Shown in pieces: positions 1 through 5,787 of a DNA stretch of 8,203 nucleotides (the first letter of the stretch is position 1; each line of letters starts with the position of its first letter). The notes beneath the pieces were generated by a model. The model was not told the origin of the DNA. It searched no databases and saw only the letters and a list, made by a program, of their open reading frames with translations. This DNA is from Chitinispirillaceae bacterium. GTDB lineage: Bacteria > Fibrobacterota > Chitinivibrionia > Chitinivibrionales > Chitinispirillaceae. The stretch covers positions 1-8,203 of the forward strand of contig JAFGOU010000323.1 in NCBI GenBank assembly GCA_016926315.1, written 5' to 3'. Both the position numbers and the translations under genes were made by a program.

Positions 1-2018
1 AGGGCGGTACCATCCCCTTCACGATCAGCGCCCTCCCGCCCGATCACGTGGATCTTCTGGTCGACGCGGTGCCGATTGTCCCGAACCGCGACGCGGTGGT
101 GGACTCCATCGTAATCGGCATGCTCGAAAACAATGCCGAGGCATATGCGGTGATCCGTGATGTCAATCAGACCTATCTCAACCACGCCACAAACCCGGTC
201 TGGACGGTCCATGACCCTTCCGTGGTGACGGTCACCCGCTCGGCCACGGTACCGTCGCGCTGCATCCTGACCAAGGTGAATGCGGGCAGCACCTGGCTCG
301 TGGTAAACCATGCGCCGAACCTCAAGCCCGACTCCACGCTGGTGATCACCTATGTGCTGCCCCAGCATCCGGTGATCGTTTCCGGTGTCATGCGCGACAA
401 TGACGCGGACCTGGTGCCTGACCTGCTCAGCCTCACGCTGTCGGACACGTTCAAGGTCGATCAGCGGCTCGATTCGGTGCGCATCGCGTATAAAGGACTG
501 CTTATCACGGTTCCTGGATCGGGCGTGACCATGAGGGGCATGCAGCTCGATGTTCCGGTGCCGGCGAGCGTTGGCGTTGACGGCAGGCCGTCCGGGACCG
601 CGACGATCTTCATGACCGTTGGCGGCGAGCCAAAGAACAGCGCGCGTGGATTTACCGACGGCGTCTGCCCGGCCGTCATCGCGGCCGACGTGCTTGAAAA
701 CGACGGCTCCAACCCTGATGTGCTCTATATCACCTTTTCAGAACCGCTCACCATCGGCACCATTGTCGGCCGCCAGCTCCTGCTTATACCGCAGGGCACG
801 ACCGATACCGTGGCGCTGACCATCACGCAGATCCTGAGCCAGACGAATGATTCGACCTTTGCGGTGCAGATCGCCTCGACCGACCCCAAAGCAAGGGCCG
901 GCGACCGTCTCAGGCTGATTCCGGGGAGCGCGGGCGGCACGCTTGCGGACAGGAGTTCGAACAAGGCGCACGATCTGAACCGTTCGGTGATCATCGGTTT
1001 CAGGCCCGGCGCGGCGTCGATCGCGGGAGCCTGGTATCGTGACGCGAATGCCGACGGCGTCATCGACCAGGTGGTGGTGCGGTTCAAGCGGAAGGTGGAG
1101 CAGTCAGAGGTCGATACGGCCTTGATCTATCGCGATTTGAGGCAGCTTAAACTACCGTTCTCCGCAAGCACCAGGATAAACGATTCCATGTACCGGATTT
1201 CCATTGCCGGAATGCTCAACGCCATCAACACCAGGGGCCCCATGGAGCTGACCGTCGGGTACCGGGCGCTGCCCGGCATCCGCCGGAGCACGATCGTTGC
1301 CGACAGCGCCGCGCCGGTGATCGTTTCCGCACGCCTTGTTCCGGGCGCGCTCACGGCGGCGGGCACCCGGGGCAGCGATACGCTCGTGGTGGCGTTTTCG
1401 GAAGGGGTGGTGCGGCCCGGCCAGTCCCCGTTTCTGTTGTCGGCAAAAAAGGACGGACAGCGTTATAGCGTTACCCTTGCGTATATCGACACGACCCCGG
1501 CGTTGTATTCGTACCGTTTTGTGGTGCAATCGATCAGCAATGCCGCGATACCCCTGCCCCTGGCCGGGGACACGATCTGGATCAATCCGACCGCCGGGGT
1601 GAGCGACAGCCTGGGAAACCCGCAGGCGAATCCGGCGAACCGCCGGGTGCTGTTGCAGGTCGACTGGCCGCAGGCGGAGTGGAGGATCGTGATTTCGTCG
1701 AATCCGTTTACCCACGATGCGCCCATAACCGCGCCGACATTCGGCGGCGGGAAAGGAACGGCCATTGTTCTTCGGCCGACCACGCCGGTTGACGAAACCC
1801 GGATACGGGCATGGATCACCATTTACGACGCCGTGGGCAATATCGTTAAAACGTCGGACTTTGCGCCGTTTAACGGCGGGCTGAGGATGGAATGGAACGG
1901 CGATAACCGGAACGGGCGGTACGTGGGTACCGGCGCCTATCTTGCGCTTATCAAGGCGGCTGACGGCAGCAGCCGTGAATTTTCCAGGACGGTGAGGCTC
2001 GGGGTAAAGGGCCGGTAA
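1..2018 (+). CDS. Large repeat-built surface/secreted protein with C-terminal FlgD-like Ig domain (5' partial)
   Basis: The frame is open from the first full codon at position 3, so the GTG at 48 is not a real start and the N-terminus lies outside the window; 671 residues are visible. Counting from position 3, residues about 30-120 look like a bacterial Ig-like (BIG-type) domain. Four related beta-rich modules of roughly 100-115 residues follow, beginning near residues 123, 223, 338 and 438. Each opens with a V-I-x-x-A/G type strand and continues into a conserved strand such as LYITFSEPL or LVVAFSEGV. Two modules carry Asp-rich loops (RDNDADLVPD near 131-140, RDANADGVID near 346-355) that resemble calcium-binding loops. 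Residues about 586-665 match the FlgD Ig-like fold: IYDAVGNIV, then MEWNGDNRNGRYVGTGAYL. Such C-terminal domains end many exported adhesins and enzymes in Fibrobacterota and related phyla. No catalytic domain is visible. A structural or adhesive cell-surface role is inference; the modular architecture is seen. Confidence 0.85.
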   Translation, partial: GGTIPFTISALPPDHVDLLVDAVPIVPNRDAVVDSIVIGMLENNAEAYAVIRDVNQTYLNHATNPVWTVHDPSVVTVTRSATVPSRCILTKVNAGSTWLVVNHAPNLKPDSTLVITYVLPQHPVIVSGVMRDNDADLVPDLLSLTLSDTFKVDQRLDSVRIAYKGLLITVPGSGVTMRGMQLDVPVPASVGVDGRPSGTATIFMTVGGEPKNSARGFTDGVCPAVIAADVLENDGSNPDVLYITFSEPLTIGTIVGRQLLLIPQGTTDTVALTITQILSQTNDSTFAVQIASTDPKARAGDRLRLIPGSAGGTLADRSSNKAHDLNRSVIIGFRPGAASIAGAWYRDANADGVIDQVVVRFKRKVEQSEVDTALIYRDLRQLKLPFSASTRINDSMYRISIAGMLNAINTRGPMELTVGYRALPGIRRSTIVADSAAPVIVSARLVPGALTAAGTRGSDTLVVAFSEGVVRPGQSPFLLSAKKDGQRYSVTLAYIDTTPALYSYRFVVQSISNAAIPLPLAGDTIWINPTAGVSDSLGNPQANPANRRVLLQVDWPQAEWRIVISSNPFTHDAPITAPTFGGGKGTAIVLRPTTPVDETRIRAWITIYDAVGNIVKTSDFAPFNGGLRMEWNGDNRNGRYVGTGAYLALIKAADGSSREFSRTVRLGVKGR

Positions 2019-2027
2019 CGGGCGCTC

Positions 2028-3365
2028 TCACCCGCACATCGACTGATACCGCTCGAAATCGATCCAGTCCGTGCACATGCCCGATGCCGGCAGCGTTCCT
2101 TTTTCATATACGGTAACAGTTCCCTTGTCAAGAATATCCTCAAGGACCTTCCAGGCGGTTTCGGTCTCCTCCGAGCTGACGAACAGCGTCCGGTCGCCCC
2201 TGATGGCGTCGAGCAGCAGGCGCTGGTAGGCTTCGGGAATCCCTGATTTGAACGCGTCGCGATAGCAGAAGTTCATGTGCGTGTTTACGATGGCCCCGCC
2301 GGCGGCGGGATCGGTACCCGGCGCCTTGCTCGAAAGATCGAGGATGATTCCTTCGGCCGGCTGGATCTTGAAGATGATGCGGTTGGGGTCGAGGGCGCCC
2401 GTCTCGTTATAAAGCAGGCGGGGAAGCGGCTTGAAACGTACGCCGATTTCGGTCCCCTTGCGATGGGTCGCTTTGCCGGTGCGCAGGTAGATCGGCATGC
2501 CGGTCCACCGGAAGGTATTGATACGCAGCTTGAGCTCGGCGAAGGTCTCGGTGGTGGAGTCCGGGGCCACGCCTTTTTCCGAGCGGTAGCCGTTGTACTG
2601 GAACCGGGTGCAGGATTCGACCGACAGCGCGCGCAGCAGGCTGATTTTCTGGAGGCATATGTCCTCGGGTGCGAGCGACGACGGCGCTTCCATGGTCAGA
2701 AGGCTTAACAACTGAAAAAGGTGGTTCTGCACCATGTCGCGTATGATGCCGGCCTTGTCGAAATAGTCGCCGCGCTCGAAGATGCCGATATCTTCGATGG
2801 CGCTGATCTGGATCGACTCGACATACCGTGAGTTCCAGACGGGGTAGAACAGGGCATTGGCGAACCGGAAAACGAGAATGTTCTGTACCGCCTCTTTGGC
2901 CAGATAGTGGTCGATGCGGAAAATGCGGGACTCATCAAAACAGCGGGCAAGCTCCCGGTTGAGCGCGCGGGATGAGGCATGGTCGTACCCGAACGGTTTT
3001 TCGATGATCAGTGACGCCGTGCCGCCCAATCCCTCCGCTGAAAGAGCACATGCCGTGGCGACATAGGCGTCGGGCGGCTGCGCCAGAAAGAAAATGACGC
3101 GGGAAAAGGAACCAAGCGAAAGGAGGTACTGCCTCAGACCGGGTATGTTCCGGTGGTACGCCAACAGCGACCTGAACGGTTCGGCGGCCTCGAACCGGTC
3201 ACGGAAGGCTTCGTTTGAGAAATCGGTTCGGCCGACGCCGATGATGCGGCAGGAATCGTCAAGGTCGCCTTTGCGGTGCAGGAGCTGCAGCGCGGGGATA
3301 ATCTTCCGCCGCGCAAGGTCGCCCGAGGCGCCGACGATGACAATGGCGCAACTCCGGGTGCTCAT
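2028..3365 (-). CDS. zwf: Glucose-6-phosphate 1-dehydrogenase, short form
   Basis: Oxidises glucose-6-phosphate to 6-phosphogluconolactone in the cytoplasm, the NAD(P)H-producing entry to the oxidative pentose phosphate pathway. Counting from ATG at 3365 (445 residues): dinucleotide motif GASGDLARRK at 12-21, EKPFGYD at 122-128, the substrate/catalytic signature RIDHYLAKE at 150-158, MVQNHLFQLL at 211-220 whose His215 aligns with the family's catalytic His, RTGK at 295-298, and the C-terminal PEAYQRLLLDAIRGDRTLF. The frame stays open to 3464, but the 3365 start is chosen because AAAGG lies seven bases upstream and the family begins just before the GASGDL strand. It is shorter than the usual 480-510 residues, with the stretch between the first Rossmann strands and the FFLAQPP strand compressed. 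The start overlaps the stop of the Cys-rich mini-ORF as ATGA, suggesting translational coupling. The stop lies 9 bases from the convergent surface-protein stop, with no clear terminator. Identification is firm; cofactor preference cannot be read. Confidence 0.96.
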   Translation of the reverse strand: MSTRSCAIVIVGASGDLARRKIIPALQLLHRKGDLDDSCRIIGVGRTDFSNEAFRDRFEAAEPFRSLLAYHRNIPGLRQYLLSLGSFSRVIFFLAQPPDAYVATACALSAEGLGGTASLIIEKPFGYDHASSRALNRELARCFDESRIFRIDHYLAKEAVQNILVFRFANALFYPVWNSRYVESIQISAIEDIGIFERGDYFDKAGIIRDMVQNHLFQLLSLLTMEAPSSLAPEDICLQKISLLRALSVESCTRFQYNGYRSEKGVAPDSTTETFAELKLRINTFRWTGMPIYLRTGKATHRKGTEIGVRFKPLPRLLYNETGALDPNRIIFKIQPAEGIILDLSSKAPGTDPAAGGAIVNTHMNFCYRDAFKSGIPEAYQRLLLDAIRGDRTLFVSSEETETAWKVLEDILDKGTVTVYEKGTLPASGMCTDWIDFERYQSMCG

Positions 3366-3493
3366 GAAACAGCCTTTCGACGGCTGCTGCCGCACACGGA
3401 ACGCGGCCGCTCCTGCCTGCAGAGACGGCAGCGTTCGTCCGGGCACCATTGGCACATGCGGCAATCCGGACAGCGGTGCTTTTGTGGGCTCAT
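3362..3493 (-). CDS. Tiny cysteine-rich protein (43 aa), candidate metal-binding
   Basis: This ORF exactly fills the space between rubredoxin and zwf. ATG at 3493 lies 22 bases after the rubredoxin stop, and its TGA overlaps the zwf ATG (ATGA). The predicted product has 43 residues with seven cysteines (8, 11, 14, 17, 22, 25, 34). Six of them form the dense motif CPDCRMCQWCPDERCRLCR, a CxxCxxCxxCx4CxxC arrangement that suggests a zinc-ribbon-like or iron-sulfur-binding fold. The Shine-Dalgarno is weak (AGG six bases upstream), so translation may depend on coupling to rubredoxin. The basic tail after residue 25 has no obvious structure. I do not recognise a named family. In its favour are the regular Cys spacing and the perfect fit into a packed operon; against it are the small size, the weak ribosome site and the lack of any homology check. 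A role in metal handling or electron transfer with rubredoxin would be inference only. Confidence 0.55.
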   Translation of the reverse strand: MSPQKHRCPDCRMCQWCPDERCRLCRQERPRSVCGSSRRKAVS

Positions 3494-3515
3494 CGGCAGC
3501 CTGGTGCGGGCACGG

Positions 3516-3677
3516 TCACTCTTCAGGGGAGAACTCTTCCTTGCCGACGCCGCATTGCGGGCAGACCCAGTCGTTGGGCAGGTCTTCAAAAGGGGTGCCG
3601 GCGGCTATTCCGTTGTCAGGATCGCCGATTGCCGGATCGTAGATATACCCGCATGCGTTGCAGACATACTTTTTCAT
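3516..3677 (-). CDS. rub: Rubredoxin
   Basis: A 53-residue one-iron electron carrier, the typical length for the family. Cysteines 6, 9, 39 and 42 form the two knuckles (CNACGY and CPQCGV) that bind iron as Fe(Cys)4. The hallmark [22 protein letters not shown] and DWVCP segments are all present. The ATG at 3677 is chosen over in-frame upstream codons because AGGAG lies seven bases before it and because rubredoxins start M-x-K-Y-x-C. In anaerobes rubredoxin commonly donates electrons to superoxide reductase, rubrerythrin or oxygen reductases; a desulfoferrodoxin is encoded about 2.1 kb upstream on the same strand. It lies 87 bases after the DUF4405-like gene and 22 bases before the Cys-rich mini-ORF, so it is probably part of the ferritin-to-zwf transcript. 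Identification is effectively certain; its specific partner here is inferred. Confidence 0.97.
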   Translation of the reverse strand: MKKYVCNACGYIYDPAIGDPDNGIAAGTPFEDLPNDWVCPQCGVGKEEFSPEE

Positions 3678-3764
3678 GTTTTTCTCCTGTTCCATGAAGA
3701 ATAGGTGGTAAATCGGGAGCGGTGCCATCGTGCAATCAGGGCGCCGGACCATAAGCAGGACCGG

Positions 3765-3995
3765 TTACCGTTGCTGCCCTGTTTTTTTGAAAAACGTCGA
3801 CCTGATCCATGTCCAGTTCAGATAAATATGAATTATCGCCAGGACAAAGAACAGATATCCGGCGTATTCGTGTATCGTAAACGACGGTATGGCAAGATCG
3901 GGAAACATTTTCGCCATTCCGCTCGACAGCGCAAGAACCGCGAACGCAAGAGCGATCAGCAGATTGGTGGTTTTGAGAAGGGCGGCTTTTTTCAT
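3765..3995 (-). CDS. Small two-helix membrane protein, DUF4405-like (possible cytochrome b)
   Basis: A 76-residue protein with two hydrophobic helices (about residues 9-27 and 44-60) and basic ends, predicted to be an inner-membrane protein. The second half, IHEYAGYLFFVLAIIHIYLNW, contains His42 and His56 and ends in NWTWI. This resembles the DUF4405/flavinylation-associated cytochrome pattern (hydrophobic first helix, then HEWxGLL...HLxLNWxWI), whose histidines are thought to bind heme b. Assignment is by recalled pattern, so heme binding is inference. The ATG overlaps the ferritin stop by one base (TGATG) and is preceded by GGGAG inside the ferritin gene, indicating translational coupling. 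Genetic linkage to ferritin suggests a role in iron or electron traffic across the membrane, perhaps supplying electrons for iron release. Alternatively it is simply a small membrane protein sharing the transcript. Confidence 0.82.
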   Translation of the reverse strand: MKKAALLKTTNLLIALAFAVLALSSGMAKMFPDLAIPSFTIHEYAGYLFFVLAIIHIYLNWTWIRSTFFKKTGQQR

Positions 3996-4537
3996 CAGGC
4001 GGCTCCCATCGCCGCGCTGACCCCTTTGCTGAAATCGAGCGGTACGGTGGCCAGGCGGGCCCCGAGTTCCTTGTCGTACATGAATAGCGCGGCTTTGTTG
4101 TCGCCGATCATGCGCAGCGTCTGGATGATTTCGGTGTCGTTTTTCTCCTCCTCGACCTGTTCGGTCACGTACCAGGCGAGCAGCGCCTGTGAAGCGTGGT
4201 CTTTTTCGGCAATGGCGAGTTCCATCAGGTCGTTGATGCTTTTTGTCACGAACTGTTCGTGCGTCAGGGTTTTTTCGAACATATCGAGGAGCGAGGAAAA
4301 CGACCGCGGCGGTTCGGCAATGGCGCCGAGTGCTATCGAGGCGCCCTGGTCGGCAAGGTATTCATAGAATTTCATGGCATGGACCATCTCCTCGTGGTAT
4401 TGCACCATGAACCAGTTTGCCGCTCCCTTCAGGCCGTCTTCGTTCGCCTTTGCCGACATGGCCATATAGAGGTAGGCGGAATACATCTCCTTGTTGATCT
4501 GCCCGTTGATCGCACCAGCCATTTTTTTGCTTATCAT
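3995..4537 (-). CDS. ftnA: Non-heme bacterial ferritin
   Basis: An iron-storage protein that assembles into a hollow cage, oxidises Fe(II) at a di-iron centre and stores it as a mineral core in the cytoplasm. The 180-residue length and residue numbering match E. coli FtnA closely: ferroxidase ligands Glu17, Glu50, His53, Glu94, Gln127 and Glu130 are all present, as are Tyr24, Glu49, Glu126 and Glu129 of the third-iron site. The segments NKEMYSAYLYMAMS, VQYHEEMVHAMKFYEYL and WYVTEQVEEEKND are typical. No heme-ligand Met of bacterioferritin was identified. The start at 4537 is supported by GGGAG six bases upstream. It is the first gene of the block leading to zwf; the 120-base upstream gap contains only a weak candidate promoter and no recognised Fur box. 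The downstream DUF4405-like gene overlaps it by one base. The last roughly ten residues are a low-complexity Ala-rich tail. Confidence 0.97.
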   Translation of the reverse strand: MISKKMAGAINGQINKEMYSAYLYMAMSAKANEDGLKGAANWFMVQYHEEMVHAMKFYEYLADQGASIALGAIAEPPRSFSSLLDMFEKTLTHEQFVTKSINDLMELAIAEKDHASQALLAWYVTEQVEEEKNDTEIIQTLRMIGDNKAALFMYDKELGARLATVPLDFSKGVSAAMGAA

Positions 4538-4591
4538 ACCATTCTCCCGGTTGATTCGTCGTTGTTCTTACTCTTTGGTATCTGAAAATAA

Positions 4592-4619
4592 AAGATATAT
4601 TCCGGTCATGCTGTCCCAA
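4592..4619 (-). promoter_or_regulatory. Weak candidate sigma-70-type promoter for ferritin
   Basis: On the minus strand TTGGGA (4619-4614) and TATCTT (4597-4592) are separated by 16 bases in an AT-rich stretch, which would start a transcript near 4585 and give a leader of about 50 bases. Both hexamers are imperfect. This is the best candidate in the gap and is weakly supported. Confidence 0.25.
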
Positions 4620-4657
4620 CCTATTTATCCCCGGCTATCCTGCACGGCCGGTGTTCC

Positions 4658-4879
4658 TCAAACCGGATCCCGCGATTTCCGCCGCTGCAGGTCATGATCG
4701 ATATGGCGCAGCCGTTCACGCTCGGCTTCTCCAAGTATCCTGTAGGCGCAGTCCCGCACAATGCCGTACAGAACCCCGCAGGTGTCGTCCTCCCTTTCCT
4801 GGTCGCCGATATCGGCGCAGTGGATGAGCTGGCGGGTCAACGCAATGGTATGGTGGATGTTTTCGTCGATGTCGTCCAT
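4658..4879 (-). CDS. Small hypothetical helical protein (73 aa)
   Basis: Product of 73 residues, predicted largely helical and charged, with no signal peptide or membrane segment, so probably cytoplasmic. Residues 29-56 contain the patch REDDTCGVLYGIVRDCAYRI followed by LGEAERER. Similar short proteins with a CGxLYGxxRDxAYxI core occur in anaerobic bacteria as far as I recall, but I know no function for them. Cysteines are at 21, 34 and 44. The ATG at 4879 is supported by GGGAG seven bases upstream. It lies 13 bases after the FlaG-like stop, so the two are almost certainly co-transcribed. After its stop there is only a weak CCGGC/GCCGG inverted repeat with no T-run, so the transcript might continue toward ferritin. 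A flagellar or surface-related role rests on linkage alone. Confidence 0.8.
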   Translation of the reverse strand: MDDIDENIHHTIALTRQLIHCADIGDQEREDDTCGVLYGIVRDCAYRILGEAERERLRHIDHDLQRRKSRDPV

Positions 4880-4892
4880 GGTCCCGCTCCCG

Positions 4893-5282
4893 TCATCCTG
4901 TGCTGTCGATAAACAATCCCTCGATCAATGAGATGTTTTCTATCAACCGGTCGAAGTCGTCATTGGTGATGTTCCGCTTCACTTCCTTGACAACATTGCC
5001 GTACCTGTCAAGCATCACGATGTCGATCTCGATCTCCCCCTTTGATTCATGAATGCAAAAACGATAGGGGAGTCCTTTGCGCGTCAGCTGCTCGTTCGAT
5101 TCCCTGACCGCCCTGCTGATGGTGTGCATATACGCTGCAGGGTGGCGTTTTTCATGGCGTCGTCCCTCCTGCTCCTTTTTTTTTGAACCGCTGTTGCCGT
5201 CACGGTCGTTATACACCCGTCTGGTCCCGAGCAGTCCTTCGACCCTTGAATCTTCAGGAGAAAACCCGAAATCGCCGGCCAT
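4893..5282 (-). CDS. FlaG-like flagellar protein
   Basis: The C-terminal half carries the FlaG-type pattern: a helix (residues about 52-68, MHTISRAVRESNEQLTRKG), the strand LPYRFCIHESKGEIEIDIVM, then a turn LDRYGNVVKEV, then a final helix. Standard FlaG proteins have N-x-x-L-x-F-x-x-H-E followed by V-x-V-x-D-x-x-T-G-E-V-I-R-E-I-P; here the HE and G-x-V-V-K-E-V elements are kept, while the IP is replaced by KR. FlaG proteins affect flagellar filament length and are cytoplasmic or filament-associated. Residues 1-50 are polar, Lys/Arg/Glu-rich and probably disordered. The start at 5282 (129 residues) is chosen because AGAGAGGA stands about seven bases upstream and follows directly on the preceding stop; an in-frame ATG at 5321 would overlap that gene. 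Codons 34-36 lie in a run of nine A. No flagellin gene is near. Family call is moderately confident. Confidence 0.75.
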   Translation of the reverse strand: MAGDFGFSPEDSRVEGLLGTRRVYNDRDGNSGSKKKEQEGRRHEKRHPAAYMHTISRAVRESNEQLTRKGLPYRFCIHESKGEIEIDIVMLDRYGNVVKEVKRNITNDDFDRLIENISLIEGLFIDSTG

Positions 5283-5298
5283 ACAACGGTCCTCTCTT

Positions 5299-5604
5299 TC
5301 ATGGTGACGCCACCCGTGCAACCGCGTGGAACATACCAGCGGGCTTTTCCGTTACGCAGGACAGGCAGCGCCGGGGACCAGGGTGCGACAGGGTACGGGA
5401 AAACGCTTTACGGACATTATAATCACCGCGCTCCGGCTCCGGCAAGAGATATCGGTTGCCGGAGGGTGGAGCGGCCATTTGTTCCAGCAGCCATGTCTGC
5501 CTTCCGGCAAAGAGCGTGTTCGGTGAAGGAGCGATGGACGACAGGTCATTGAGAATCAGGCAGATGAATGCCACCGAAGCCAGAATAAAAGGTTTCCTTT
5601 TCAT
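5299..5604 (-). CDS. Small exported or membrane-anchored hypothetical protein (101 aa)
   Basis: Unrecognised protein. It starts with MKRKP and a hydrophobic stretch at residues about 6-19 (FILASVAFICLILN), which looks like an uncleaved signal anchor or a signal peptide; no clean signal-peptidase or lipobox site is visible. The rest is polar with a CLSC motif near residues 80-83. The start is well supported: GGAGG lies six bases before ATG 5604. The stop is 16 bases before the FlaG-like start, and a sigma-54-like promoter lies about 64-79 bases upstream of the start codon. It therefore appears to head a three-gene transcript with the FlaG-like and 73-residue proteins. The Pro/Arg-rich C-terminal half is not obviously folded; a frameshift shortening a longer protein cannot be excluded, but no continuation was seen in other frames. 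Confidence 0.65.
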   Translation of the reverse strand: MKRKPFILASVAFICLILNDLSSIAPSPNTLFAGRQTWLLEQMAAPPSGNRYLLPEPERGDYNVRKAFSRTLSHPGPRRCLSCVTEKPAGMFHAVARVASP

Positions 5605-5667
5605 GCTCTTCCTCCAACGTTCAAAATGGCAACGGCACTGGTTATCGGGTAAACACCAGTTATAAAA

Positions 5668-5683
5668 ATCAATTATCGTGCCA
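5668..5683 (-). promoter_or_regulatory. Sigma-54-like (-24/-12) promoter before the FlaG-containing group
   Basis: The minus strand reads TGGCACGATAATTGAT, against the consensus TGGCACG-N4-TTGCW. The -24 half is perfect and the -12 half is TTGA rather than TTGC, so one key base deviates. A transcript would start near 5657 and leave a leader of about 53 bases before ATG 5604. Sigma-54 control is common for flagellar genes, which fits the downstream FlaG-like gene. Confidence 0.5.
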
Positions 5684-5727
5684 TTGCAGAAGAGGGGCTT
5701 TTTTTAAGGGAAAAAGAGTGATGGCTG

Positions 5728-5763
5728 AAAAAAGAAGGGCGGCCGGTTCTACCGGCCGCCCTT
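5728..5763 (-). terminator. Rho-independent terminator of the desulfoferrodoxin gene
   Basis: A perfect 13-bp inverted repeat (5735-5747 with 5751-5763, core GGCGGCC) closes on a three-base loop. On the minus strand it is followed after one base by six T (5733-5728). It begins 24 bases after the desulfoferrodoxin stop and insulates that gene from the sigma-54-like promoter downstream. Confidence 0.93.
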
Positions 5764-5787
5764 GCAGGGAAATACCGGCGGATCCTC

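Noticed and set aside
1152..1715. Minus-strand 187-codon ORF inside the surface-protein gene
   Set aside because: Arg/Pro/Gly-rich shadow frame without ribosome site or recognisable motif; the plus frame is clearly coding.
2019..2034. Bidirectional terminator between the convergent surface-protein and zwf genes
   Set aside because: Only a four-base CGGG/CCCG stem with no T-run on either strand.
3366..3464. In-frame N-terminal extension of zwf to 3464
   Set aside because: The family begins just before GASGDL, the ribosome site fits the 3365 start, and the extension overlaps the better-supported Cys-rich ORF.
3721..3760. TGGCAC-type -24 element before rubredoxin
   Set aside because: The -24 half is present (TGGCACC) but the -12 half reads CCGAT, with neither TTGC nor a good approximation.
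3705..4367. Plus-strand 220-codon ORF antisense to ferritin
   Set aside because: It is the shadow of the ferritin and DUF4405-like genes, has no domain, and is Arg/Ser-rich as antisense frames are in this composition.
5084..5302. Alternative minus frame (72 codons) overlapping the FlaG-like gene
   Set aside because: The FlaG-like frame keeps family features and extends to a good stop and next gene; the alternative ends in low-complexity sequence, though it could be reached by slippage at the A9 run.
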